Assembly: GCF_907164915.1 (NCBI RefSeq)
Contig: NC_061863.1
Location: 29,731,258-29,795,257, forward strand
Length of the DNA: 64,000 bases
Source: Impatiens glandulifera
Taxonomy: Eukaryota > Streptophyta > Magnoliopsida > Ericales > Balsaminaceae
Reading direction: 5' to 3'
Position 1 is the stretch's first letter; every line of letters begins with the position of its first letter. The position numbers were made by a program, and so were the translations under genes. Of this stretch, positions 1 through 10,365 are shown one piece after another. Under the pieces are notes generated by a model. It saw nothing but the letters and a program-made list of their open reading frames with translations, did not search any database and had not been told where the DNA came from.

Positions 1-832
1 ACCTGAAATGTCCTAAACAATTGCAATTATAACATCTAACATTAGATTTATCACCATAGTTATAGTTGTTGTTTGTCGGTTGGCTTTTCTTCATGAATAT
101 TCCAAACTTTTGTGCAAGCATTGCCATTGCATCCTCAGTGAACTGTTAAGCGGATTTGATCGGTGCAGCAGATACAGGTTCTATAGATGTGACTAATGCC
201 TTAGAAGCGGTTGAGGTTGATGCTTCATCTTCGATCCTAGATCTCATTTCAAACTCATATGCCTTCAGATCTTCGAATACATCGTGTAGCTTCATCTTGT
301 TTAGGCAGTTTGACTATCTCATCACCATTGTCTTTATATCTCATGCACTCGGAACAGATCTCAATGCCTTGATGATTGTTTCCTTGTTGTCATAATTCTT
401 TCTAAGAGTTGATAGCTCATTTATCACATTTGTAAACCGGTCACTGTACTCCCTCATGGTTTCTCCTAGCTTCATCTTGATGTTTTCAAACTTCTAGGTA
501 GCCACCATTATCTTGTTTTCCCTGGTTCTTTCATTTCCCTCATGAAGTTGAATCACTGTTTCCCATACTTCCTTTGAGGTTTGGCAATCTCTGCCCTTAT
601 AGAAGGTATTTCTGTCCAAACCTTTGAAGATATGGCTTCTAGCGTGATTATCTAGATTGTTTCTCCTCCTATCCTCACCTGTCCAATCCTTTCTATCTTT
701 ATCAATCGTTATCGGTCCTTCAGACAGGATGAACGACATCTCATCATCCATAGTGATTAGGTGCAAGTGCATGCATATCTTCCAGTTGGCAAAATCATCA
801 CCTTCTAGCATTGGAGGCTTCTCGAAAGTCAT
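1..832 (-). pseudogene. Element E gag (copia), decayed, 3' part beyond window
   Basis: Capsid/nucleocapsid polyprotein of a Ty1/copia element, read leftward from ATG at 832. The N-terminal gag domain is clear to about 494, where an in-frame TAG interrupts it. The same frame stays recognisable further left with more stops, down to a CCHC zinc knuckle (CYNCNCLGHF) at about 5-50, so the window cuts the gene just after the nucleic-acid-binding motif. It is nearly identical to D's gag (19767-20525), differing at a few residues in the first 110, which makes E and D close relatives. The primer site and LTR lie directly upstream in the expected order. Not functional as it stands. Confidence 0.9.
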
Positions 833-871
833 GCTTGCTTGCTTCGGGTTACTTGAGTATTGAAACTAACT

Positions 872-883
872 GTTCTGATACCA
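872..883 (-). other. Primer binding site of E
   Basis: Read on the minus strand this is TGGTATCAGAAC, one mismatch from the initiator-Met tRNA 3'-end complement TGGTATCAGAGC. It sits two bases from the LTR edge at 886. Confidence 0.85.
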
Positions 884-885
884 AT

Positions 886-1556
886 TGTTAGGATCTAAAT
901 CGGGAGTGGGGGACCGGGGTCTGGCCGATTTACACTTTCTGACAACACTCAACGGTTGATGTTTAATCCGGTTAGAGATTAACATCGGGTTTCAATACTA
1001 CACAAACTGTCACAAACCCTTGAACTGAGTTCAAGTGCGGAAGTGGTTTGTTTCAGGTTGAAGCAACACACACGGAATGAATGGGGATAGAGTTTGGAGA
1101 ATGTCGGTTTGGAGACTAGCAGGTCGGTTTAAGGTTTAGTGAATAGGTTAAAGTGATGTAAGTCGGTTAAATAGTATGAGTCGATTAGAAAGTAGAACCG
1201 ACAGAAAGTAAAGAACAAGACAGGTTTTTATGAATGTTTGTAGATATAACTCCTACGTCACCCCTTCCTCTCGAAACCGTGAGAAGGATATTCACTAAGG
1301 AATACACAAACACAATACACGATCGAGTCTTATTTACTGCTCGATAAACACTCTTACAATTCTCATAGAAATTGTAATCTTAGAGAGATAAAATACAGCT
1401 TGTAACTTGGGTTGTTGGCTCTCTTAATTATTGTTTCTAATTATTGTTAGAACTGCATTTACTCCTCTTCAGCTCCTTCTTTTATAGGTGAAATGTGCCA
1501 ATGGTCACATTTCTTCAACAGATACCTTCAGGGTAATCCTTGAATCTGATTGGTTA
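886..1556 (-). repeat. Partial 5' LTR of element E
   Basis: Starts TGTTAGGATCTA on the plus strand and matches both D LTRs (8917 and 20579) to about 1553-1556. There it joins pol DNA of element P with only a few bases of shared sequence (agca). The distal (U3) half of the LTR is lost. A minus-strand TATA box (TTTTATA on plus at 1481-1487) and the conserved hairpin block (1227-1290) remain. Apparent ORFs here are not genes. Confidence 0.85.
1227..1290 (-). promoter_or_regulatory. Conserved two-hairpin LTR block (E)
   Basis: Copy of the block described at 37513-37576. Both stems are present but degraded. Confidence 0.5.
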
Positions 1557-2055
1557 AGCAAGGCTTACAGAGTATATAACAACAGAACGCAAACCGTTGA
1601 GGAATCCTTCCATGTAGTTTTTGATGAGTCTGTTGAGAGAAAATCCATTGATCCCATTGACCTGGCTGACAAATTAGAAGCGACTAGTCTTGAGTCTGTA
1701 AGTGAGGAAGAAGCTTTGGAAAAACGAATTTCGTTGTCTGACCCTGTGGCTGATCCGGTTGAGGTTCAACAAGACGTACAAACTCCTGTTCAACAACCTG
1801 TTGAGTGTTCAAACGTCGCATAGTCACTCGTTCAGATGACCAATCCCCTTAGATCCAACCTTAGATGGAACAAGAATTATTCACCTGAATTGATCATCGG
1901 AAATCCTTTCTCTCCTCGAAGAACAAGACGTCAATTGATGGATGAAATGGCCAATTCCGCCTTTATTTTTCAAATTGAACCGAATAAAATTGGTGAAGCC
2001 GTAGTTGATCCATATTGGATCAATGCCATGCAGGAGGAGTTAAACGAATTTGTGA
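1557..2055 (+). pseudogene. P pol, integrase-RT linker
   Basis: Begins SKAYRVYNNRT, the conserved segment after the copia integrase core (also in C near 41055), then an acidic variable linker, then the RT lead-in with WINAMQEELNEF. One in-frame TAG lies at 1821-1823. The frame resumes after element B at 7202, and GAAAT is duplicated on both sides of B. It has no start of its own and is only part of a polyprotein. Confidence 0.85.
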
Positions 2056-2060
2056 GAAAT
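2056..2060. other. Target site duplication of B, left
   Basis: GAAAT here and again at 7197-7201, flanking TGTTAG...CTATCA. Five bases, as expected for a copia integrase. Confidence 0.93.
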
Positions 2061-2398
2061 TGTTAGGATCGGGGACGCCCTTGGAGGACCAGGGTGTTTC
2101 CGGTTTCAAGGAAGGGTGGCCGCTTACACAACACACACTACTTTGGTGATAGTCCGGTTAAAGACTAAAACCGTTCTTAACACTACACAAACCGTTACAA
2201 ACTTCTTGAACCGAGTTCAAGTGCGGAAGTAGTTTGTTTCGGCTTGAAGCAACACACAAGACTTTGGATGATATTTGTAAGTGATCAGCTAGAGAAGATA
2301 GATGGACCGGTTTGGTTAAGGATTATGTTTAGGTTGGTAATAGTTCGGTTTTTAGAGTGAGTAAGCTGGAAATAAAGAAAATAACACGAGACAAGATT

Positions 2399-2462
2399 TT
2401 TTATGGATGTTCGGAGCAAACCCTCCTACGTCACCCCTTCTTCTCAAATTATGAGAAGGATC
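2399..2462 (-). promoter_or_regulatory. Conserved two-hairpin LTR block (B, 3' LTR)
   Basis: Minus-strand stem CTTCTCA/TGAGAAG, then GGGGTGACGTAGGAG and a GGAG/CTCC stem. The closing base pair differs from D's (CTCG/CGAG) on both sides. Confidence 0.6.
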
Positions 2463-2889
2463 TCCACTAACTTTTATAGTTATCACAATACCTCCGGTCG
2501 AGCCCAACTTCGCTACTCGCCGATTACACCAAACTCATTCTTTGATGTAATACAACAACTCAACACAACAACACACAAAAAGGCTTCCGGTTTTAGACAC
2601 ACCGGTTTTAGAATATAGGAGTTTATCTCTCTAACTTAATGCTTTGATTAGAAAGATGTGAATGATATTTTTTGCTTGATCACTACGTTAAATGAAGACG
2701 TCTCGTCTTCCTTTTATAGCTGAGAGGACACAACAGTCATATTTTCTCTCTCCTGGTAATGATCAAGAGGCTTGCACGCCTTCCCTCTTGGACAGATCAA
2801 TTTGGACACATGGCAGACATGCGCTTTAGCCGTTGGACACATGGCAGACATGCACTTAGCCGGTTTGCATTTTGGACACATGGCAGCTC

Positions 2890-3050
2890 TTAGCCGGCCG
2901 CCTGACAGCTACCTGCTGCCTGGAGATTGCTTCTGGATTTGGACAAGCATGCCTGACAACTACCTGCTGCCTGGAGATTGCTTCTGGATTTGGACAAGCA
3001 TGCCTGACAGCTACCTGCTGCTTGGAGATTGCTTTGGATTTGGATTATTC
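2890..3050. repeat. 51-bp tandem repeat in B 3' LTR (about 3 copies)
   Basis: Unit contains ACCTGCTGCCTGGAGATTGC and TTTGGACAAGCATGCCTGAC. The length is a multiple of three, so it gives spurious open frames on both strands. Same array at 6280-6430. Confidence 0.85.
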
Positions 3051-3075
3051 ATTTAATAACCGGAGCTTGACAGCA

Positions 3076-3225
3076 TTTAATCAACCGGAACATTTATGAC
3101 TGAGCGGCTGCATTTAATCAACCGGAACATTTATGACTGAGCGGCTGCAGTTAATCAACCGGAACATTTATGACTGAGCGGCTGCAGTTAATCAACCGGA
3201 ACATTTATGACTGAGCGGCTGCATT
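3076..3225. repeat. 37-bp tandem repeat in B 3' LTR (4 copies)
   Basis: Unit includes AATCAACCGGAACATTTATG and ACTGAGCGGCTGCA. Seven copies occur in the partner LTR at 6455-6715. Confidence 0.88.
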
Positions 3226-3600
3226 AAGTGTCGGTTGACCAAACCGGTTCCGGACTCCTTGACTGAACTCTGGTTGACCAACCGGTTGACTGAACTTCTT
3301 GGACGAACCGGTTGCTTTTACTTCAAACCGAAGTCAAACAACCGGTATATATATTTCCAACCGAATAGATTTTGCTCAATTTCCCTGAAATAGCAAAACT
3401 TTAAATATTATTTGCAACCAGTGGGATTTGATCACTGGTCACCTGTGTGACAGACAGAGGCGTTTACCACTACGCTACAACAGCTCTTTGTTATATTTAA
3501 ACCAATTAATATACTTGATATAACTTAGAGGTTTAACATATATATTTGAACTTAGTTTTATCTATTCATTAAACTTTTCATAAGTTATAACAATTATTTT

Positions 3601-3870
3601 CTATCAATTTCTCCCTTTTTGATTATTTAGAATAAATATTCAAAAATCGTAATGTGTGGCCGGTTGAAAATTAATCTACTTAATTTTTCTATCAATTTCT
3701 CCCTTTTTGATTATTTAGAATAAATATTCAAAACTTGTAATGTGTGGCCGGTTTAATATTAATCTACTTAATTTTTCTATCAATTTCTCCCTTTTTGATT
3801 ATTTAGAATAAATATTCAAAACTTGTAATGTGTGGCCGGTTTTTAAAAAGCTTATATTTGTTTGACCGGT
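3601..3870 (-). repeat. 88-bp PPT-containing tandem repeat across the B LTR edge
   Basis: CTATCAATTTCTCCCTTTTT occurs at 3601, 3689 and 3777, exactly 88 bp apart. On the minus strand each is AAAAAGGGAGAAAT followed by TGATAG, a polypurine tract plus an LTR start. The copy at 3695-3708 is the PPT used by this element; the 3607 copy lies inside the LTR. Confidence 0.85.
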
Positions 3871-4002
3871 TTTAAAGAACTTACATTTGTTTGGCCGGTT
3901 TTAAAGAGATTACACTTGTTTGGCCGGTTTTTGGAAAAACGGTTTGGTTTAAGGAGAATTTTTTTTTTTTTTAAACAAATTTTCTTCAAATTTTGTAATC
4001 TA

Positions 4003-4084
4003 ACAATCCTAAAATATTTCTAAGGGAAGAAAACTTAGACTCGAGAAGTGGCTTTGTGAGGATGTTAGCCACTTCATTCTTGTT
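4003..4084 (-). pseudogene. B RNase H C-terminal remnant
   Basis: The minus strand encodes the last residues of copia RNase H (NILTKPLLESKFSSL, then RNILGL). It sits between the gag tail and the PPT, so the deletion ran from the start of protease almost to the end of pol. Confidence 0.75.
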
Positions 4085-4236
4085 CCCTTCATGTGATGGT
4101 GTTCGTCAGCAGCCGGCTGTCCGGATGCAATGCTGTCTCTTCCAAGCTCCTGTCTTGATTTACCTGCATTCATAGACAATAGAGAATATGGTCCCCATTT
4201 TTCTTTGGGTCCGTGGCTTGATAGTCCCTTGGGAAT

Positions 4237-5382
4237 TCAGACTTTAATAAGTCGGATAACTTTCTCGGTTATGGTTCTAATTATTTTTCCGGTGTTTGGC
4301 TTGACATCTTTCTGTTGTCCTAAGAGTGCCTTATTTTGTGGTGACTTTTGATTAATTTTATGTGGGTGTGTATCAGTTTGTTTACCTGCTGGCCGGTTGG
4401 CTTTCCTTCTCTCAGGATAAAGCCATTTTTCCGAGTCAGTTGGACTTACATATTTTATTTCTTTTTCCGGTTTTAGATCACATTCTTCCTCGTTTTCAGT
4501 TAAGGAACTCTTGACAAATCTTATGAAAGGAAGATTGTCTTTTGTGAGTTTCATCCCGTTAGAATGCTTGTGAGTGGCAGATTTGTTATAACCAATACCA
4601 AATTTACATTTGGGATGTCTTTGGTAATTAGACATCTGGCTTACCGCTTCACTAGATCTTTTCCAAGAAGCCGTGACATATTTGATTCTCTCATTTTCTT
4701 CGGTTAACGATTGGACTGTCTCCTTGAGCTTCTCATTCTCTAAGGATAGTCCAACCGGTTCGTAAGTCTCGGTTCCGCTTGGCTCACCAGCGGTACCACT
4801 TGACTTTCCAGTTTCATATTTTGTTTGGGTCGGTATTAAAACAGCCAATTTTTTGAACTCATCGACCATGTCGTTGAGTGCAATAACTATGTCTTCTTTA
4901 GTAAATTCTTCAGAAGAGAAATCAAATACCTCAGATTCTTTCTCCGCCATGAAGCATGCATCAACTTTATCATCGGCGTTGCTGGATGATGAGTCGTCCG
5001 AATCGCTATCGGCCCATTTTCTATTGATTTCATAAGCTATCAGAGCCTTATGATCTTTCCGGTTCTCCTCTATTTGGTCGCTGCCCTCACACAATTGGAT
5101 CAACTTCTCCCAAATTTCTTTAGCAGAGGAGCAAAACTTGATTTCACTAAACATGTTTTTGTCCAACGACTTGAACAAAATGTTTTTAGCAACATTATCC
5201 AGGTTGTTCATCTTCTTATCTTCTGTCGTCCATTTGTATCTTGGCTTATCAATCTTTATCGGGCCATCGGTAATAACATACCACATGTCATCGTCTTGTG
5301 AGGCCAAATGCACTTCCATCCGTATCTTCCAATCAACATATTCTTCGATGCAGAACATGGGGGGTTCGTTGATGAAAGACAT
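4237..5382 (-). CDS. B short gag, zinc knuckle missing
   Basis: A 381-aa copia gag starting MSFINEPPMF, 35 bp inside the primer site. The N-terminal gag domain (about 1-95) is intact. It then passes directly into the acidic KWADSDSDDSS segment and the conserved C-terminal region with RHPKCKFGIGY and IKYVSPTDSEKWL. Compared with C's 613-aa gag, some 200 residues including the CCHC knuckle are missing. The same junction is visible in G and H. The stop replaces the Trp of the usual VW(I/V)PKG motif; the frame goes on to SSHGPK, so the original protein was slightly longer. Confidence 0.85.
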   Translation of the reverse strand: MSFINEPPMFCIEEYVDWKIRMEVHLASQDDDMWYVITDGPIKIDKPRYKWTTEDKKMNNLDNVAKNILFKSLDKNMFSEIKFCSSAKEIWEKLIQLCEGSDQIEENRKDHKALIAYEINRKWADSDSDDSSSSNADDKVDACFMAEKESEVFDFSSEEFTKEDIVIALNDMVDEFKKLAVLIPTQTKYETGKSSGTAGEPSGTETYEPVGLSLENEKLKETVQSLTEENERIKYVTASWKRSSEAVSQMSNYQRHPKCKFGIGYNKSATHKHSNGMKLTKDNLPFIRFVKSSLTENEEECDLKPEKEIKYVSPTDSEKWLYPERRKANRPAGKQTDTHPHKINQKSPQNKALLGQQKDVKPNTGKIIRTITEKVIRLIKV

Positions 5383-5416
5383 GATGGTATTCGGTTGCTT
5401 GAGTGTTAAGAACCTC

Positions 5417-5428
5417 GCTCTGATACCA
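5417..5428 (-). other. Primer binding site of B
   Basis: Minus strand TGGTATCAGAGC, an exact initiator-Met tRNA complement, two bases from the LTR. Confidence 0.93.
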
Positions 5429-5768
5429 CTTGTTAGGATCGGGGACGCCCTTGGAGGACCGGGGTGTTTCCGGTTTCAAGGAAGGGTGGCCGCTTACACA
5501 ACACACACTACTTTGGTGATAGTCCGGTTAAAGACTAAAACCGTTCTTAACACTACACAAACCATTACAAACTTCTTGAACCGAGTTCAAGTGCGGAAGT
5601 AGTTTGTTTCGGCTTGAAGCAACACACAATACTTTGGATGATATTTGTAAGTGATCGGCTAGAGAAGATAGATGGACCGGTTTGGTTAAGGATTATGTTT
5701 AGGTTGGTAATAGTTCGGTTTTTAGAGTGAGTAAGCTGGAAATAAAGAAAATAACACGAGACAAGATT

Positions 5769-5832
5769 TTTTATGGATGTTCGGAGCAAACTCTCCTACG
5801 TCACCCCTTCTTCTCAAATTATGAGAAGGATC
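5769..5832 (-). promoter_or_regulatory. Conserved two-hairpin LTR block (B, 5' LTR)
   Basis: Same as 2399-2462. Confidence 0.6.
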
Positions 5833-6454
5833 TCCACTAACTTTTATAGTTATCACAATACCTCCGGTCGAGCCCAACTTCGCTACTCGCCGGTTATACC
5901 AAACTCACTCTTTGATGTAATACAACAACTCAACACAACAACACACAAAAAGGCTTCCGGTTTTAGACACACCGGTTTTAGAATATAGGAGTTTATCTCT
6001 CTAACTTAATGCTTTGATTAGAAAGATGTGAATGATATTTTTTGCTTGATCACTACGTTAAATGAAGACGTCTCGTCTTCCTTTTATAGCTGAGAGGACA
6101 CAACGGTCATATTTTCTCTCTCCTGGTAATGATCAAGAGGCTTGCACGCCTTCCCCCTTGGACAGATCAATTTGGACACATGGCAGACATGCGCTTTAGC
6201 CGGTTTGCATGTTGGACACATGGCAGACATGCACTTAGCCGGTTTGCATTTTGGACACATGGCAGCTCTTAGCCGGCCGCCTGACAGCTACCTGCTGCCT
6301 GGAGATTGCTTCTGGATTTGGACAAGCATGCCTGACAGCTACCTGCTGCCTGGAGATTGCTTCTGGATTTGGACAAGCATGCCTGACAGCTACCTGCTGC
6401 TTGGAGATTGCTTCTGGATTTGGATTATTCATTTAATAACCGGAGCTTGACAGC

Positions 6455-6715
6455 ATTTAATCAACCGGAACATTTATGACTGAGCGGCTGCATTTAATCA
6501 ACCGGAACATTTATGACTGAGCGGCTGCAGTTAATCAACCGGAACATTTATGACTGAGCGGCTGCAGTTAATCAACCGGAACATTTATGACTGAGCGGCT
6601 GCAGTTAATCAACCGGAACATTTATGACTGAGCGGCTGCAATTAATCAACCGGAACATTTATGACTGAGCGGCTGCAGTTAATCAACCGGAACATTTATG
6701 ACTGAGCGGCTGCAT
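6455..6715. repeat. 37-bp tandem repeat in B 5' LTR (7 copies)
   Basis: Same unit as 3076-3225. The copy-number difference (7 versus 4) between the two LTRs of one insertion shows expansion or contraction after, or during, integration. Confidence 0.88.
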
Positions 6716-7201
6716 TAAGTGTCGGTTGACCAATCCGGTTTGACTGAACTTTACTGACCGGTTCCGGACTCCTTGACTGAACTCCGGTTGACCAACCGGT
6801 TGACCAACCGGTTGACTGAACTTCTTGGACGAACCGGTTGCTTTTACTTCAAACCGAAGTCAAACAACCGGTATATATATTTCCAACCGAATGGATTTTG
6901 CTCAATTTCCCTGAAATAGCAAAACTTTAAATATTATTTGCAGCCAGTGGGACAGGCAGAGGCGTTTACCACTACGCTACAACAGCTTTTTTTTATATTT
7001 AAACCAATTAATATACTTGATATAACTTAGAGGTTTAACATATATATTTGAACTTAGTTTTATCTATTCATTAAACTTTTCATAAGTTATAACAATTATT
7101 TTCTATCAATTTCTCCCTTTTTGATTATTTAGAATAAATATTCAAAAATCGTAATGTGTGGCCGGTTGAAAATTAATCTACTTAATTTTTCTATCAGAAA
7201 T

Positions 7202-8690
7202 AAAGTGTGGCATCTAACTCATAGAACGACTGACCAGTCAGTCATAGGAACAAGATGGGTATTTAGAAACAAGCTTAGTGAAGATGGTTTAGTTATTAGA
7301 AATAAAGCTCGCTTAGTTGCTCAAGGATACATACAAGAGGAATGTATAGACTTTGATGAGTCTTTTGCACTTGTAGCAAGACTTGAGGCAATTAGAATCT
7401 TCCTGGAATACGCATCATTTAATAACTTTAAAGTCTTTCAAATGGATGTGAAAAACGCATTTTTAAATGTTAAATTAAGTGAAGAAGTATATGTTGAGCA
7501 ACCCCCTGCCTTTGTAGATCATGCGTTACCTAATCATGTTTATAAACTTGACAAAGCATTGTGTGGTTGAAACAAGCTCCTAGAACTTGTTATGACACCT
7601 TAACTGAATTTTTGTTTGATCATGATTTTGTCATTGGAACTGTGGATAAAACTTTGTTTAGATTCACTAAAGATTCTCACATCCTGCTCGTTCAAATATA
7701 TATTGATGATATTATATTTGGCTCAACTAACCCCAAATTATGTGAGAAATTTGCTAAGCTGATGCATGACAGATTTATAATGAGCATGATGGGAGAATTA
7801 ACGTTCTTCCTTGGGCTTCAAGGTCGTCAGCTGGAGAAAGGGACCTTCATAAATCAGGCTAAGTATACCAAAGAACTGCTAAAGAAGTTTGGAATGAAGA
7901 ATTGCTCTACTGCAGCCACTCTAATGAGCTCCTCTAGTAACTTGGATAAAGATGAAGGTGGTCAAAGTGTGGATGTCACAGCCTATAGAGGACTTATTGG
8001 ATCGTTGCTCTATGTGACTGCTAGTAGACTAGATATCCAATTTGTTGTTGGTGTTTGTGGAAAATTTCAGGCTAATCCTAAACTCTCACACTTTACTGCT
8101 GCTAAATGCATTATTGAATATTTAATGGGAACTCAAAATGTGGGACTGTGGTATCTGAAAGATTCCAGTTTCAATTTGACAAGTTTCTCAGACGCAAATT
8201 ATGTAGGGTGAAAAATTGATAGAAAGAGCACAAGTGGAACTTGCCAGTTCCTTGGAGATCGTCTTATCTCATGGTTTAGTAAGAAGAAGACGTCGGTTGC
8301 CACGTCTACAGCTGAAGCATAGTACCTTGCTGCTGGAAGTTGTTGCTCTCAACTTTTGTGGGTTTAACAACAACTTAGGGACTATGGGATTGAAGCTGAA
8401 GAATCTCCAATTTTCTGCGACAAAACTAGTGCCATTACAATCACCTATAATCCAGTTCTGCATTCTCGGATAAAACATATCGAAAGAAGGCATCATTTTA
8501 TCCGAGAACACGTCAATCAGAAGCAAATTCATCTTGAATATATTACTACAGATCAACGAACGACATATATCTTCACGAAGTCTTTGCTAGAAGCTAAGTT
8601 TTCTTATTTTAGAAATATTTTAGGTCTTGTTGATCTTGATTTATGTTATTACGTGTATAAATTGAGGGGGAACATGTTGTTCAAAGTGTA
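7202..8690 (+). pseudogene. P pol: reverse transcriptase and RNase H
   Basis: Continues the frame left at 2055. RT motifs [21 protein letters not shown] and YIDDIIFGS (catalytic DD intact) are followed by [16 protein letters not shown] and SATSTAEA-type RNase H sequence, ending near LLEAKFSYFRNILGL at about 8620. Damage: a 1-bp loss near 7570 in ALYGLKQAP, Cys-to-stop at 8209-8211, and stops near 8320 and 8366. No longer able to make an enzyme. Confidence 0.92.
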
Positions 8691-8911
8691 AATGGACAGA
8701 CAAGAAGACATAGGTCTTAATACGTCCAATAAACTAAAAGTTTAAGAAGCATAACTACTTAGACGTACGTCTACTGTAGCATTTTTATCTTCTTTCGAAA
8801 ATTTTGTCTTGGTTTATAACTTGCGCGGTTAGACTTACACGTCTAATAGATGTTAGATGTTGTTATATCTAGAGCAAATGGAATTTCACGTATAACCAGA
8901 CACACGAGAAG
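8691..8911 (+). other. P spacer between pol and env-position ORF, left part
   Basis: No coding potential seen. It contains isolated TTAGAC/GTCTAA words. A purine run (GAGGGGGAACA) at about 8659 resembles a PPT but is followed by unique sequence that resumes at 21994, so I read it as spacer. Confidence 0.55.
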
Positions 8912-8916
8912 CACGT
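8912..8916. other. Target site duplication of D, left
   Basis: CACGT, repeated at 21989-21993. Confidence 0.93.
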
Positions 8917-10351
8917 TGTTAGGATCTAGATCGGGGGTGGGGGACCGGGGTCTGGCCGGTTTACACTTTCTGACAACACTCAATGGTTGGTGTTTAATCC
9001 GGTTAGAGATTAACATCGGGTTTCAATACTACACAAACTGTCACAAACTCTTGAACCGAGTTCAAGTGCGGAAGTGGTTTGTTTCAGGTTGAAGCAACAC
9101 ACACAGAATGAATGGGGATAGAGTTTGGAGAATGTCGGTTTGGAGATTAGCAGGTCGGTTTGAGGTTTAGTGAATAGGTTAAAGTGATGTAAGTCGGTTA
9201 GAATAGTATGAGTTAGATAGAAAGTAGAAGCGGCAGAAAGTAAAGAACAAGACATGTTTTTATGGATGATCGGAGATAAAACTCCTACGTCACCCCTTCT
9301 TCTCGAAACCGCGAGAAGGATATTACTAAGGAATACACAAACACAATACACGATCGAGTCTTATTTACTGCTCAATAAACACTCTTACAATTCTCACAGA
9401 AATTGTAATCACACTTCAAATGCACACTTAAGTTTTTTAATCTTAGAGAGATAAAACACAGCTTGTAACTTGGGTTGTTGGCTCTCTTAATTGTTGTGTC
9501 TCTTGATTGTTAGAACTGCATTTACTCCTCTTCAACTCCTTCTTTTATAGGTGAAATGTGCTAACGGTCACATTTCTTCAACATATACCTTCAGGGTAAT
9601 CCTTGAATCTGATTGGTTGAGCAAAGGTTCAGCATTGCATTAATTGCGGTTTAAGCTTCCAAGGCATGGAGCAGACCGACTTTATTTGTCTTTTACTTAA
9701 TATGCCAACTGCCGGTTGGCCAGTTGCCTGCATCTGGAGAACTGCACTTTTGACTTGTACAAAAATAGTAACTGTTTCTTCAGGAAATCTTCTGTAGCCT
9801 TCAGAGTATCATCAGACTTGTATGGATATGGAAATGTCACAGTCTGATCCTTTCATATCATCTTCCGCAGATACTCGAAGTGTTTGTTTGCACCAAATTG
9901 TAGATTGTACTTAGTTTGATAATCTTGACTTCTTTCTTTAAGTAGTCTCTTCGTCGGTTTTCGGTTGGATACTGCATTTCGGTTTAGGATGTCTACCGAT
10001 TGTTCGTAGCTTCAGGTTAACCGGATAACTTTCGGTTTTAGGACCATCCTTTGCTTCTTCTTCTAACCGGTTTGATTACTTGATTGGTTAGATTCTTGAC
10101 CGGTCAGATTCTTGACCGTTCCTGCACAGGAAATTTGTTTTTGTTAAGTTCTTATTTTAACCGGTCTAATTTATCTAACAATTTCTTCCTTTTTGATTAT
10201 TTTATTTAAAATATTCAAAATCATGTAAGAAGTAAGAAGTAGGCCGGTTGTTTTAAAAGTTTGTTTGGCCGAATTTTAGGAAGAATTTTTGGAAAAATTT
10301 TGGAAAAATTTTGAGAAAAATTTTGTCTTTAAAGAAAAATTTATTTTATCA
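8917..10351 (-). repeat. 3' LTR of D
   Basis: TGTTAGGATCTA to TTTTATCA on the plus strand, directly followed by the PPT at 10352. Minus-strand TATA at 9543-9549. A second PPT-like copy (10181-10194), preceded by TCTAACA, lies inside the LTR about 160 bp from its end. In element C the equivalent point is the LTR edge. Confidence 0.9.
9257..9322 (-). promoter_or_regulatory. Conserved two-hairpin LTR block (D, 3' LTR)
   Basis: Minus-strand stem CTTCTCG/CGAGAAG, seven continuous pairs, then GGGGTGACGTAGGAG and GGAG/CTCC-type pairing. Confidence 0.6.
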
Positions 10352-10365
10352 ATTTCTCCCTTTTT
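10352..10365 (-). other. Polypurine tract of D
   Basis: Minus strand AAAAAGGGAGAAAT immediately before the LTR, identical to the PPTs of C and B. Confidence 0.88.

Larger units (their letters stand above)
2061..3694 (-). repeat. 3' LTR of B
   Basis: TGTTAGGATCGG to CTATCA on the plus strand. The end is set by comparison with the right LTR, whose last six bases before the duplication are CTATCA. A TATA box on the minus strand lies at 2712-2718. It holds one internal PPT-like copy at 3607-3620. The ORFs that appear in it arise from tandem repeats. Confidence 0.9.
2061..7196 (-). mobile_element. Element B: complete non-autonomous copia (gag only)
   Basis: Two LTRs (2061-3694 and 5431-7196), a PBS, a PPT and a perfect GAAAT duplication define a complete minus-strand insertion of 5.1 kb in P's pol. 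The interior is only 1.7 kb. It holds a gag lacking its middle, then a short RNase H tail; protease, integrase and nearly all of RT are gone. It must have been mobilised by proteins from another element. The size difference between the LTRs (1634 and 1766 bp) is mostly due to 37-bp repeat number. Confidence 0.92.
5431..7196 (-). repeat. 5' LTR of B
   Basis: Same family as 2061-3694. Internal arrays: three 51-bp units (6280-6430) and seven 37-bp units (6455-6715). Minus-strand TATA at 6082-6088. It ends CTATCA at 7196, followed by the GAAAT duplication, and includes one extra PPT-like copy at 7109-7122. Confidence 0.92.

Noticed and set aside
2772..3099. ORFs in B LTR (also 6142-6450) with WIWTSMPDSYLL-like repeats
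   Set aside because: Produced by a 51-bp repeat, a multiple of three, open on several frames; no start context and not conserved as protein.
8655..8916. 3' LTR of P starting at TGTTGTTCAAAG (about 8671)
   Set aside because: Sequence across D continues to an env-position ORF, a clear PPT (23520) and an LTR at 23534, so this is spacer with a chance purine run.
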